NCBI RefSeq assembly: GCF_900698885.1 | Contig: NZ_LR217705.1 | Coordinates: forward strand, 744,001 to 808,000 | DNA from: Erwinia_E haradaeae_H | Lineage (GTDB): Bacteria; Pseudomonadota; Gammaproteobacteria; Enterobacterales; Enterobacteriaceae | Reading direction: 5' to 3' | Length of the DNA stretch: 64,000 nt | Shown here: positions 20,136 through 30,719 of the stretch, in pieces | Layout: every line of letters begins with the position of its first letter | How positions within the stretch are numbered: the stretch's first letter is position 1 | Translations under genes and position numbers: made by a program | The notes under the pieces: model-generated | What the model was told of the DNA's origin: nothing | The model's database searches: none | The model's input: only the letters and a program-made list of their open reading frames with translations

Positions 20136-21255
20136 GTATACTCCTTGCAAGAATTCTTTAAAAATCTGAGACTCATCATGCATTGCATTATAAGCTCTCC
20201 CTACTTAAACTTCTGTAATATATATTTATTTCTAACAAAAGCAATCTTTCTTCTATCTAAGAAGAATTTTTTAGAGCACTAAAACTATCCAAATAAATAA
20301 TATTTTTAAATAACATTTAAGAAATATCAAAAAGCTAATAATTTGAAAATACTTATCATATATATAACTCATAAGATAAATAAACTGACTAAATATTGAA
20401 CAAATCATTGCATTTAGAATCTTGGAACATCTTTTCCTATCTATTAATCCTTTTAGATTTCTTTCGTATTTTCTGGCCACTTATGCATAAGTTTACACAA
20501 TCAGATATCCATTACAAAGCACTCCGCTATTTGATTTAAAACTTTAATATTCTAATGAGGGTATATTTCAAAGCATGCGGTCTTATCCTTAATTTAATTA
20601 ATGACCAATCAACTACTACTATCTCAAGAAACACATCGTTAAAATACAGGTAAATCATTTATTTTCTGAAAAATATCACTTTTATCTAAAAAAATAAATA
20701 ATTCTCTTGTATTTCTACAAAGGCTGTCCTTGGAATGACTACATCTTAATAATGTCCATAGACTGAACATTTTAAAATTATAAACATTTATCGAATGCAA
20801 TAATATTAAACTTTATCTTGCGTTATTTAAAAGTCAATAGAAAACATGTACTATACACGATCCTAAAATAGAAGTGATTTTATATTTTATCAAAAATTTA
20901 TTTAAAGCAATATTATTTATTAATCCAGTGATTTTTTACAAGGCTTGATTCTTTTTTTATCTAATTTTTCTTCTACGTGCAGCGCCCAATTAAGTAGACT
21001 TAAAATAAAAAATTACACTGAATGCAATTTTATTACAAAATATCGCAAAATATGATAATCATCATTATGATGATCACCCAGATTTTATGTGTATCTCCAT
21101 TTCATCTGAAATAAATTTTAATACTTTAAAATACCTTAGTATTTTTTTGGAAAAACATACTGATATAATAACTGATATGTTAATATAACTAAACAACAAT
21201 TAAAATAATTGGTAACTTTATAGTATTGTGTTGGCGAAAGAACTGGGAATGTATA
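20136..21255. other. Spacer yciC-der
   Basis: 1.1 kb between divergent genes. In enterics bamB lies upstream of der; no BamB-like peptide was seen near der. A 69-codon frame at 20271-20480 (minus) is hydrophobic and AT-driven and I do not call it. A short hairpin (ATCATCA/TGATGAT) lies near 21060. Confidence 0.5.
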
Positions 21256-22785
21256 ATGAGTAATGAGATGGTCAACATAGTACCTGTAGTCGCATTAATC
21301 GGGCGACCTAATGTAGGAAAATCCACCCTTTTTAACCGTTTAACACGGAGAAGAGATGCTCTGGTGGCAAATTTTCCTGGGGTTACTCGGGATCGTCAAT
21401 ATGGTCACTCTTATATCTCAGGGTGTATATTTATCTGTATTGATACAAGTGGTATTGATACAAGTGGTATTAATGATAGAAACAAAGATATATCCAGTCA
21501 GATGTTGCAACAATCAAAAACAGCACTCACAGAAGCGCATATAGTACTTTTTTTAGTCGACGCTCGCGCCGGATTGATGCCAGAAGATATAATCGTTGCT
21601 CAGTATTTACGTTTAAGTCAAAAATCAACTTTTGTTGTTGCTAATAAGATAGCGGGCCTTAATGTACCTTCAGCAATAGCAGAATTCTGGTCACTTGGAT
21701 TAGGAGAAGTATATCCTATTGATGCCTCTCATGGAGAGGGTGTTACAAGTCTTATCAAGCTAGCTCTTTTACCATATATAAACACTAGGGTCAATAATAG
21801 GGGGCAAAAATTAAAAGATGAACCACATAACAAAACAATACAGCAAAACTTAGTTAAAACAGCTAATTTAAAAAAGTGTAAAAACAAGAATTATAGATAT
21901 TCTTTAGGTATGCAATCAATACACACTGATGCCTATTCCATCAATCTACCTATTAAAATAGCAATCGTCGGTAGACCTAATGTAGGTAAATCAACACTAA
22001 CTAATGCTCTTTTAGGTAAGCAACGAGTGATCGTTGGGGATCTTCCTGGTACTACCCGTGATAGTGTACATATTCCGATGGTACATAAGAATCGTCAGTA
22101 CATTTTAATTGATACGGCTGGAGTACGACAACGCGGAAAGTTAACAGAATCTATAGAAAAATTTTCTGTTATTAAAACGCTACAGGCAATTGAAAACGCT
22201 AACGTAGTACTTCTTGTGCTTGATGCAAAAGAAGGTGTATCAGATCAAGACCTTTCAATTTTAAGATTTATTCTTAATAGCGGACGATCCTTAATTATTA
22301 TAGTTAATAAGTGGGATATTCTATCAAACTCTTTTCGTCATAAAGTAAGAAAGATGATAGATTCTCGTATTAGCTTTATTAACTATGCAAGAGTTCACTT
22401 TATTTCCGCAATAACTAGCAGTGGCCTATTACCTCTATTTAACTCTATTACTGAAGCTTATGCTTGTGCAACACGACAAATTCATACATCTATGCTGACT
22501 CGCATTATGCAGCAAGCAACTAAGGATCACCAACCGCCACTGGTTACTACTCGGCGAGCTAAGCTAAAATATGCTCATATTGGTGGTTATAATCCTCCTG
22601 TGATCGTGATACACGGAAATCAAGTTCAAAACCTACCAGATTCTTATAAACGGTACTTAATAAACTATTTTAGACGTTCTTTAAATATAACAGGCACACC
22701 TATTCGTGTGCAATTTAAAGAAGCAAAAAATCCATATGTAGAAAAATCAAAAAATTTATTTTATCGTAAATATCAAAAAAAATAA
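21256..22785 (+). CDS. der: Ribosome-assembly GTPase Der (EngA)
   Basis: Double-domain GTPase needed for 50S maturation. Domain 1 has its P-loop GRPNVGKS at residues 16-23 and domain 2 GRPNVGKST at 239-247, then a KH-like C-terminal domain (KYAHIGGYNPPVIVIHGN). Domain 2 keeps NKWD at 351-354. Domain 1 has NKIA at 130-133 where the family has NKxD, so the guanine-specifying Asp is missing. Its switch II region is 5 residues longer than in E. coli because of a 15-bp tandem duplication (IDTSG twice). The inter-domain linker is basic rather than acidic. I start at the ATG at 21256 (MSNEMVNIVPVVAL); the frame opens with TTG at 21226 and an ATG at 21268 is also possible. Confidence 0.96.
   Translation: MSNEMVNIVPVVALIGRPNVGKSTLFNRLTRRRDALVANFPGVTRDRQYGHSYISGCIFICIDTSGIDTSGINDRNKDISSQMLQQSKTALTEAHIVLFLVDARAGLMPEDIIVAQYLRLSQKSTFVVANKIAGLNVPSAIAEFWSLGLGEVYPIDASHGEGVTSLIKLALLPYINTRVNNRGQKLKDEPHNKTIQQNLVKTANLKKCKNKNYRYSLGMQSIHTDAYSINLPIKIAIVGRPNVGKSTLTNALLGKQRVIVGDLPGTTRDSVHIPMVHKNRQYILIDTAGVRQRGKLTESIEKFSVIKTLQAIENANVVLLVLDAKEGVSDQDLSILRFILNSGRSLIIIVNKWDILSNSFRHKVRKMIDSRISFINYARVHFISAITSSGLLPLFNSITEAYACATRQIHTSMLTRIMQQATKDHQPPLVTTRRAKLKYAHIGGYNPPVIVIHGNQVQNLPDSYKRYLINYFRRSLNITGTPIRVQFKEAKNPYVEKSKNLFYRKYQKK
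21439..21468 (+). repeat. 15-bp tandem duplication inside der
   Basis: ATTGATACAAGTGGT occurs twice head to tail without mismatch, adding IDTSG to the switch II region of the first G domain. The E. coli protein has exactly 5 fewer residues here, so the duplication is a recent in-frame slippage event. Confidence 0.9.
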
Positions 22786-24219
22786 AAACACAACCTCTAT
22801 AAATCATAGAATTTCTAATACCATAAACAGTGTACATAATTAAATAATACGGCCTATTTACATCTCTTTATAGCTTTTTCATAAAATTTAAAATATATAA
22901 TATGTATAAAATATAAGTATAAATAAAAATATTTATACTATTTGCTTATTTTAGATTAATATTATTGATATGCTTATTTTAAGAGGCCTAAATTGATGCT
23001 TCAGATAACAATATTCTTATTCTAGTCTTTCATTTTTATATAAAAATAAAACACTAAAATCACCATGCATCTAGGTAATATTTAAAATATGGTGATTCTG
23101 TAAGTGCTGCATGCTAAGCATTAGATATCTTATTGGATAATTGAATGTATTAAAAATGTCGCTCTCTTTTAGAGTAAAACTCTATAAAATATAAATATGT
23201 ACTTATAGAATAATATTCTTTGTCTCGTCTGTATTTTTATTTTATAAAAAATATTATCTTCAAATTACAAATGCATAGCTTCGTACACACATAATGTATT
23301 GTAATACATCTTTAGTTTGATTGAGTTTTATTAATCTGATCTGTATCACAACACAATGTAAAAAAGAAATGTTAGAGAACATACCTCCAAATTATTTCAA
23401 TCTCTTAAATATGATACAAATAGCTATTCTGAAATAATGTTCATTATTGAATTATCGATGCTGCAATACATAAATAAACTAGAAATATTTTCATAAAATA
23501 AAAATAAAAATCCAAAAATAATCATTTTAGTAAAATTACCATACCATAAGATTAATCATAAAAAATCATGTAGAATTACATGTATCTGGTATTAAATATA
23601 TAGATTTTATTTTTCATGTTAATAGTATATAAATATCAAGAATTAAAAGCATATATGATTAAAAGCATATATTAAAACTTAAAAATTAAAATCACCTACT
23701 AGAAGTTATTAGCCAATAGCTTAATCTCTTAAAAAATATTACAATGGTTAATACTAAACATCTAATTCTATTTGGAACATATTATAAATAAACCTTTATT
23801 AAGACAATATTTTTCACAAGGTTCATATTTCAGTATATTACCAAAATAAAAATAACTAAGTATTTTGATGTTTTATATACATATCAGATTTATTATTCAT
23901 TATATATTATATAGTTAATGCTTGTGATATCTCTACTTAAAAATTAAAAATAAACAAATACCTCCAACATCATAAGGTTTAATAATTTTATACCACTTAT
24001 GAATTTTCTTAAAAATTACATGAATGATTCATGAATATTATTCATTCCTGATTTTCAGAGAAAATTAATATTATTTTATTCTCTGTGATTTTAACCATGT
24101 AGTGTATTACAAATAAAATTTTTAATATCACTTATTAAAATTAATTATAATATATAAATATTACACATAAGTAATATAATACAAATACAAGGGAATATGA
24201 ATTAATAAGGATTTCAATA
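22786..24219. other. Spacer der-ygfZ
   Basis: 1.4 kb, AT-rich, no open frame worth calling. A 16-bp exact tandem duplication lies at 23642-23673. Confidence 0.5.
23642..23673. repeat. 16-bp tandem duplication
   Basis: ATTAAAAGCATATATG is followed directly by the same unit with one change in the last base. Intergenic, probable slippage product. Confidence 0.75.
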
Positions 24220-25197
24220 ATGCCAAGCATTCCTTTTTTGCCTCAACCACTACTAACTTCAAAAAAACTTCCACTTACTGTAATATCGTTAGAACAATGG
24301 GTTGTAATAAATGTTATTGGTGATGAACGTATCAGCTATTTGCAAAGCCAGTTAACACTAGATGTTACCTCCTTACGTCTAAACCAGCATCGCTATGCCG
24401 CTCATTGCAGTCCTTATGGAAAAACATGGAGTAATTTATGCTTATTTCACCGAGGTAATCAATTAACGTATATCGTGCGCCGTAGCTTATATCATCAGCA
24501 ATTAAATGAATTCAAAAAATATGCAATCTTTTCTAAAATCATGCTAGCTGTAGATGATCAGGCTATACTTTTAGGTATAGCTGGCATCCAAGCTAAGGAT
24601 GCATTAGATGGTTTTTTTGATACCATTCCAGACATTTTATCACCAGTGACTCAGCAAGAAAATAGTACGCTACTATGGTTTAAAAGACCACAAGAACGAT
24701 TTATCCTAGTAACAACAATAGAAAAAGCCAATATGTTTATTAAACATCTTAAAGATAAAGCACACTTCAATAATAGTTTACAATGGCTAGCTCTAGATAT
24801 TGAGGCGGGTATACCAATTATAGAAAGCAGTACAACTGGAAAGTTTATTCCTCAAGCTCTTAACTTGCATGCATTAGACGCCATCAATTTCAAAAAGGGA
24901 TGCTATATAGGACAAGAGGTGGTGGCACGTGCTACATTTCGTAATTCTAATCAGCGTGCATTATATTGGCTATCCGGAATCTCGGGTAAAATTTTAGCAC
25001 CCAATGACAAATTAGAAATAAAAATCGGTGATTACTGGAGACGTTCTGGAATAATTCTTGCTGCATGCCAAATCAAAAACAACATAATTTGGGTGCAAGC
25101 TGTTTTAAATAAAAACTTAAAAAATACTACTCTATTACGTGCTTATAACGACAAAGCAAGTCAATTTAAAATCAATAAGATTTCATATAAAATTTAA
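24220..25197 (+). CDS. ygfZ: Folate-binding Fe-S protein maintenance factor YgfZ
   Basis: Tetrahydrofolate-dependent protein needed for the activity of some Fe-S enzymes, such as MiaB in E. coli. The signature KKGCYIGQEVVARATFR is present with the essential Cys at residue 228, the E. coli position. The rest follows E. coli YgfZ (AAHCSPYGKTWSNLCLFHRG, QWLALDIEAGIPII, FIPQALNLHALDAINF). 325 aa against 326. Its retention fits with the Fe-S enzymes IspG, IspH and RlmN in this window. Confidence 0.96.
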   Translation: MPSIPFLPQPLLTSKKLPLTVISLEQWVVINVIGDERISYLQSQLTLDVTSLRLNQHRYAAHCSPYGKTWSNLCLFHRGNQLTYIVRRSLYHQQLNEFKKYAIFSKIMLAVDDQAILLGIAGIQAKDALDGFFDTIPDILSPVTQQENSTLLWFKRPQERFILVTTIEKANMFIKHLKDKAHFNNSLQWLALDIEAGIPIIESSTTGKFIPQALNLHALDAINFKKGCYIGQEVVARATFRNSNQRALYWLSGISGKILAPNDKLEIKIGDYWRRSGIILAACQIKNNIIWVQAVLNKNLKNTTLLRAYNDKASQFKINKISYKI

Positions 25198-26166
25198 AAT
25201 GCATACCCTTTTAAACTTTTTTAAGTGTCACAGTTCACTCTGAATTTTATCTTGTAATATACTTTTATTAAAAATGTAATTCAATTTTCATCTTGCAAAA
25301 TACATTGTACAAGAATATATTAAATTATTAATAGATATTATTAATAGTTATATATATGTTAATATGTTAAAAACACTAAAACTCTTATTGCATAAAAATT
25401 CTATCATTTTATTTAAATACAGATCCTTAGCTAGAATATTAACCAGTATACAATCGGTCATACATTGGCTAATTTCATAAGCTAATATAGATTCTATGCA
25501 TCTAGAATCTTGTGATTTATAGAAAACGAAAAAAATCATACACAACATTTTTGAATTACATTTAGAAGACTAGATATATCCAAATACCTCTACCCTTTTA
25601 TTAAAAATTACATCGTATATTACATATTTATGATGTTATTTAAAATATTTCCACATCCTGAAGCGTTACAAGTTTTTATTAGAGGAGTCATTATGGGCCA
25701 ATTAATTATTGATATGTATCTTCTCTAACATAATATAACTGACATGTAATTTTAAACAAAAGAGCAATGTAACTACACTTCATATAGATTAGATGCATAT
25801 CTAAATGTATTTTTAATTAATTAAGAGATTTTGTTTTAATTCATAATTTTTTATAAAAAATCCACAACATCAAATATGATATATAAATATCAAGGGAAAT
25901 CTTTTTATTAAAATATCATATACACCCATTAATCGAAACCAAAATTAAAGTAAAGAAAAATTTCATCTTAATTCTATATACTATGCTGATATCATAATTA
26001 TCATTATAATTATATTAATTTTATACTCATCACAATAATATAACTTGATAATATTATTAGAAAGATTGGCTATACGATAAAAATCGAACTACAGAAATTA
26101 TCCGTTAGTGACAACTAAAAAGATAAAATTCCTTTCATTAATACATAAATTTTCAGGTCTTTCTCT
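25198..26166. other. Spacer ygfZ-cmoB
   Basis: Just under 1 kb between convergent genes, AT-rich. A 66-codon frame at 25348-25548 (minus) shows no family resemblance and is probably chance. No RNA gene seen. Confidence 0.5.
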
Positions 26167-27138
26167 TTAAGAACCTGCCGTTGCAATCAATATAGCACGC
26201 TGCGGAGCAGGATATCCTTCTACTGTTTTTGTTTGATCTTTTGGATCAAGAAAGTCGGACAAAGATGCGCTGGGCATCCAATTTGTGCTCCTTTGCTCCT
26301 TAGTACTTGTGATAATATTAGAAACAATGCGTACATTTAAAAAACCACACTTTTCTATCCACCTCTTCAGTGCTTTACTAGATGGAATAAAATATACATT
26401 ATTCATTCGAGAATAACGTTTCTGAGGTACTAAAACACTACAATTATCACCTTCTATGACCAATGTTTCTAATACCAACTCACCGCCTTTTACTAGCTGT
26501 GCTTTCAGTTGAAGCAAGTGGTCAAACGGAGAACGACGATGATGGAGCACTCCCATAGAGAATACCGTGTCAAATGCTTTAAGAGGAGGTAACTTTTCTA
26601 CACCTAGAGGTATTAAATGCACTTTCTTCTCACGACCTAGTAATTTTCGTATTGCTTCAAACTGATACAAAAAAAGAGGTACTGGATCAAGCCCAACAAC
26701 CAGATGCGCACCATGACCAAGCATGCGCCACATATAATAACCATTGCCACAACCTACATCTAACACAAAACGACCAAAAAGAGGGGAAATATGAGGAGAG
26801 AGTCTGTCCCACTTAAAATCTGATCGCCATTCACTGTCAATATGCACCTTATATAGCATAAAAGGACCTTTACGCCATGGTATAAAATTTCTCAATAACT
26901 TTTCAATTCCTTCGCGCTGACGCTCCGTTATCTGATCTTTGTCCGCCACAACACCATGCGATAAATTTAAAACTGCTGGCGTTAAACTGGGTAAATATTG
27001 TATTGAGCGTTCCCAGCACTTTAAATAATTATGTAGTAGTTCACGCTGCCAGGAAGAAATAAATACAGGCAAGGTGCTTAACCAATGCTTTAAAGGAGTT
27101 TTAGAGATAATATGATAAAAATCATAAAAATTTATCAT
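26167..27138 (-). CDS. cmoB: tRNA U34 carboxymethyltransferase CmoB
   Basis: Transfers the carboxymethyl group of carboxy-SAM to 5-hydroxyuridine-34 of certain tRNAs to make cmo5U, widening wobble decoding. 323 aa, the E. coli length. The SAM fold is marked by VLDVGCGNGYYMWRMLG, then HLVVGLDPVPLFLYQFEAI, FSMGVLHHRRSPFDHL and ELVLETLVIEG. The C-terminal half reads YSRMNNVYFIPS and LKRWIEKCGF. The start codon overlaps the cmoA stop by one base (TAATG), so the two are co-translated, with CmoA making the cofactor CmoB uses. Confidence 0.97.
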   Translation of the reverse strand: MINFYDFYHIISKTPLKHWLSTLPVFISSWQRELLHNYLKCWERSIQYLPSLTPAVLNLSHGVVADKDQITERQREGIEKLLRNFIPWRKGPFMLYKVHIDSEWRSDFKWDRLSPHISPLFGRFVLDVGCGNGYYMWRMLGHGAHLVVGLDPVPLFLYQFEAIRKLLGREKKVHLIPLGVEKLPPLKAFDTVFSMGVLHHRRSPFDHLLQLKAQLVKGGELVLETLVIEGDNCSVLVPQKRYSRMNNVYFIPSSKALKRWIEKCGFLNVRIVSNIITSTKEQRSTNWMPSASLSDFLDPKDQTKTVEGYPAPQRAILIATAGS

Positions 27139-27890
27139 TAAGGAGGGCCTGGTTTTAATGCAAGTATAGAACCAAAGTTAAAGTACTGAAACCAAAGCGT
27201 ATTATGTTGAAAACCAGCACTTTTTAATCGCTGAATGTGAGTTGAAAGGCTCTCCGTCAACATGACCTGATCTAACATACAACGTTTTTGATAAATTTCT
27301 AAATCACTGTAACCATTCATACGCTTAAAATCATAGTGCATATCTGATAAGATATGATCAATCTTTATATCAGAAAAACTAAACTTTTCGGATAAAACTA
27401 ACATACCATATGGATTAAGCCCACTCCATATAGCATTTAGTAAATTTTGGCGTGCTTCTCTTGGATAAAACTGTAAAGTAAAATTCAATACAACTAATGA
27501 AGCGTTATAAATTTCAATATTCTGAAGATCATCCTCAATTATTTCAATTTTTGTCTCCGTGCTACAGAAAGTCTGTGTGTCAATACGACAGCACTGGATC
27601 ATTGCTTCCGAATTATCTACAGCAATAATTTTACAACCTCTACCATGAATATTTTTCTCAATTTCAATAGTCACTGCACCTGTAGAGCAACCAAGATCAT
27701 AAACCTGGGTACTATTCTCTACGTAACGATTAGCTAGGCGTCCGATCATTGATAGAAGATAGCGATAACCCGGAACAGAACGTTTCATCATATCAGGAAA
27801 TACCGCAGCAACGGCATGATTGAATGTCCATGGATCCATCTCCACAATAGGTTTTGATAGTAAAATATCGAATTTATGCTTGTTAATCAT
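27138..27890 (-). CDS. cmoA: Carboxy-S-adenosyl-L-methionine synthase CmoA
   Basis: Converts SAM and prephenate to carboxy-SAM for CmoB. The SAM-binding core is QVYDLGCSTGAVTIEIEKN and KIIAVDNSEAMIQCC; ASLVVLNFTLQFYP, YGMLVLSEKFSFSD, HYDFKRMNGYSDLEI and LWFQYFNFGSILALK match E. coli CmoA. I start at the ATG at 27890 (MINKHKFDILLSKPI), giving 250 aa against 247; a TTG two codons upstream opens the frame. First gene of cmoA-cmoB. Confidence 0.97.
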   Translation of the reverse strand: MINKHKFDILLSKPIVEMDPWTFNHAVAAVFPDMMKRSVPGYRYLLSMIGRLANRYVENSTQVYDLGCSTGAVTIEIEKNIHGRGCKIIAVDNSEAMIQCCRIDTQTFCSTETKIEIIEDDLQNIEIYNASLVVLNFTLQFYPREARQNLLNAIWSGLNPYGMLVLSEKFSFSDIKIDHILSDMHYDFKRMNGYSDLEIYQKRCMLDQVMLTESLSTHIQRLKSAGFQHNTLWFQYFNFGSILALKPGPP

Positions 27891-28580
27891 TCTCAATAAG
27901 AATCTCTCTATAACTGAAAATTTATCAACCTTATTTACGAGTTGAATATTTCTGTATATATTTGATATATATCTTTACTATAAGATAGTGGGCTTAATAA
28001 ACCACTGGGGTGTTAAGTATGCAATTTTTAAGTATATAAAATAATAGCCATTATATTCATCGTAGCTCTCTCAAAAAAACATTATAATATAAAACACAAA
28101 CTTAAACACATATGCTAACTAAAATTTAGAAAGCTAAAATAACTATCTTTTGTCTCAACACAATAACCCTCAATCCTTACTCTAGCCTTAAATGAAAAAT
28201 ATAATCAGAAGTCCGTATAACAATTCCACTATATTTATCACCTCACAGAAAAATTCTTACCTGAAATATTTTAAGTAAAAATGTAGATTTCTCTCGGTTC
28301 AGAGCGAAAAACCAAAAAACCTACACTAAGTGAATATATATGATGTCAAAATATGCACACTAATCTTAAATTATTAAGATTAAATTATTAAGAAATAATA
28401 GTTAATTTTACATAAAATAATTTTAATTTATTTCAGGTTAGACTATTTTTTGTCAAAAATAAAATTATTTAAACATTATTCTAACTTAAAAAGTTTTTGT
28501 GCTTTGAATAAAAATATAAATCTTCCTTAATCATAATAAATGATTACACATCCATAATTATAATACCATATAAACCAATA
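27891..28580. other. Spacer gloB-cmoA
   Basis: 690 bp upstream of cmoA, AT-rich, no open frame. A 14-bp exact tandem duplication is at 28366-28393. The cmoA promoter must lie here but none stands out. Confidence 0.5.
28366..28393. repeat. 14-bp tandem duplication
   Basis: TTAAATTATTAAGA occurs twice head to tail without mismatch in the gloB-cmoA spacer. Confidence 0.75.
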
Positions 28581-29363
28581 CTATATGTATTTTTGAAATT
28601 GATCTTTCTTGTAACGCAACCGTTTAAAAATCTGACTCTCATGTAAATACGATCCATTCATGGTAACTTTTTTTTGCAATCCTATATCTTTAGTTCTAAG
28701 AAAAATATTGATTTTTCTCTCATGTGCTAATGTTGTTGGCAAAGTTCTAATATTCTTGACACGTAACTCCTTGACATGATAATAATATTTGCTTATGTCA
28801 GAATCTTCTGGATAAAGTGCATGAGAAAAAGTCAAATTTGATAAAGTGTATTCATGTGAGCCACATATTAATGTATCCTCCGGTAACCTATTTAAATTAT
28901 TCAAAGACTCAAACATTTGCTGTGATGTCCCTTCGAAGATTTTTCCACAACCTGCAGAAAATAACGTATCTCCACAAAATAAATAGGGATGGGAAAAATA
29001 AGAAACATGCCCTAAAGTATGCCCTGGTGTACCAATTACTCTAAAATTCATATCTAAGATATTGATATTATCTCCATGTTGAATAATAATGTTAGCCCCA
29101 TGATACCTGGTCTCCAGGGGGCCAAACACAACAAGATCAGGATAAATAGTTAACAATGTTAATACACCGCCTATATGATCATAGTGATGATGTGTTAATA
29201 AAATTGCTTCAAGCTTCCAGCGTTTTTTTGTTATCAAATCTAAAACGGGGATAGCATCACTTGGATCGACAATTAAAAATTGATCATGATCGTTATTTAA
29301 AACCCAAATATAATTATCCTGCAGAGCCGTGATACTTGTTAAGGTTATTTTTTGTGCATCCAT
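28581..29363 (-). CDS. gloB: Hydroxyacylglutathione hydrolase (glyoxalase II)
   Basis: Splits S-lactoylglutathione to lactate and glutathione, the second step of methylglyoxal detoxification; binuclear metallo-beta-lactamase fold. The metal motif LTHHHYDHIGG is at residues 57-66, followed by TPGHTLGHVSYF, LFCGDTLFSAGCGKIFEG and GSHEYTLSNLTF, so all ligands are present. The C-terminal glutathione-site residues are in YYHVKELRVKN. 260 aa against 251; the extra residues are at both ends. Glyoxalase I is not in this window. Confidence 0.97.
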   Translation of the reverse strand: MDAQKITLTSITALQDNYIWVLNNDHDQFLIVDPSDAIPVLDLITKKRWKLEAILLTHHHYDHIGGVLTLLTIYPDLVVFGPLETRYHGANIIIQHGDNINILDMNFRVIGTPGHTLGHVSYFSHPYLFCGDTLFSAGCGKIFEGTSQQMFESLNNLNRLPEDTLICGSHEYTLSNLTFSHALYPEDSDISKYYYHVKELRVKNIRTLPTTLAHERKINIFLRTKDIGLQKKVTMNGSYLHESQIFKRLRYKKDQFQKYI

Positions 29364-30137
29364 AATTGCACCATGAAAAATTATAATCTAGTATTATTAC
29401 AACATCTAAAATAGAGTAAATAAACCAATATTTAAAAAATTAAAAATATCTTTAAAAGTAAAAATTTAGGTTCATCTATTAATTTTATATTGTACTCTCA
29501 CGCAATATTATTATTGTAATCCATCTAAAAAAATCGGTTACCGCAGTTTTTCTATAGAAGCAATCCTTCTTTCTACATAATAAAATTACTTAGAAAGTTA
29601 TCATGATATAATAAAACTTATGTTCACCATATAAAGATTACATGCTGAAAGAAAATAGGTAATAAAGTGTTATACACTCTTATAGAGTATATAATTAATT
29701 AAGTGATGCACTCTATTATATAGAATACTGACTAACTGTTTTCCAAAAAATAATTTATACAATAAGCTTTCAACTTTAATTCAATATTAGTTCTGAGCGA
29801 ATCAATATGATCATTTTAAAACAATGCTGTCATAAAATTTATAGTTATATAATAGTTCCAATCTATAAAACGACTCTATATAATGCACAAGATAGAATCT
29901 AAATTCTGTCTCATTCTTACTATAAACTCTATATTTTAGTTCTGAATTATATAACGTTTAATATACAATCATTTATTATTGATGAATTGATCTTTTTCTT
30001 AAAATCAAGTGCTTTCGAACTAGCATTTTATATACCATATTATAAAACATTGCATATCATGTTTACAATATATTATGTGCACTACGTATGCAGAGTGCGT
30101 CGATATCACTTGTTTTAGTAAAAAACCTGATAAAAAC
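29364..30137. other. Spacer gloB-rnhA, site of missing yafS
   Basis: 774 bp, AT-rich. In E. coli the methyltransferase gene yafS (about 720 bp) sits exactly here. The gap has nearly the length of that gene, but no reading by eye recovers it. Confidence 0.5.
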
Positions 30138-30647
30138 TTATACAATATCGCTATCTATTCTAATGTCTAATGCGGAAGATTTAGATTGTAACTGATAGCC
30201 AAAATCATATAAGGTTGGATTTCCTGCTGCAGTTTTAGCTATTTCATCACAACGTTCATTATCTATATGACCAATGTGTCCTTTAACCCATTTCCAAGTC
30301 ATATGATGTTGAATTATGGCCTTCTCTAAGCGTTGCCAAAGATCAATATTTTTTACTTTTTGATTATCAACAGTTTTCCATCCCCGTTTTTTCCAATTAT
30401 ATATCCAAAGAGTAATTCCTTGTCTTACATATTGACTATCCGTGCTAAGAACAACTATACAAGGTTTAGTTAATGCTTCTAACCCTACTATTGCTGCCAT
30501 AATTTCCATACGATTATTGGTTGTCAGATAGAAGCCAGCACTAAAGGTTTTCTCATATCTTCCATAACGTATGATCGCACAATAACCTCCCTGACCTGGA
30601 TTACCAAAACATGAACCATCAGTAAAAACTTCTACCTTTTTAAGCAT
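30138..30647 (-). CDS. rnhA: Ribonuclease HI
   Basis: Degrades the RNA strand of RNA-DNA hybrids. All catalytic residues are present at E. coli numbering: Asp10 (VFTDGSCFGNPG), Glu48 (TTNNRMEIMAA), Asp70 (LSTDSQYVRQG), His124 and Asp134 (VKGHIGHIDNERCDEIA). The substrate-handle basic helix KKRGWKT is kept. 169 aa against 155; the C-terminal tail is longer and diverged. It is divergent from dnaQ with only 72 bp between the starts, the enteric arrangement, so the two promoters must overlap. Confidence 0.98.
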   Translation of the reverse strand: MLKKVEVFTDGSCFGNPGQGGYCAIIRYGRYEKTFSAGFYLTTNNRMEIMAAIVGLEALTKPCIVVLSTDSQYVRQGITLWIYNWKKRGWKTVDNQKVKNIDLWQRLEKAIIQHHMTWKWVKGHIGHIDNERCDEIAKTAAGNPTLYDFGYQLQSKSSALDIRIDSDIV

Positions 30648-30719
30648 TGATCAAAGACTCCATTATAGTATAATACAAAACCTAACATAAATGAGCCTAA
30701 TTAAGAGAGAATAGATTCC

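Noticed and set aside
20271..20480. 69-codon frame beginning MARKYERNLKGLIDRKR
   Set aside because: Hydrophobic, Ile/Phe/Leu-rich as expected of AT-rich DNA, no family resemblance, and no supporting neighbours.
25348..25548. 66-codon frame between ygfZ and cmoB
   Set aside because: No recognisable motif or ribosome binding site; length is within chance for this composition.
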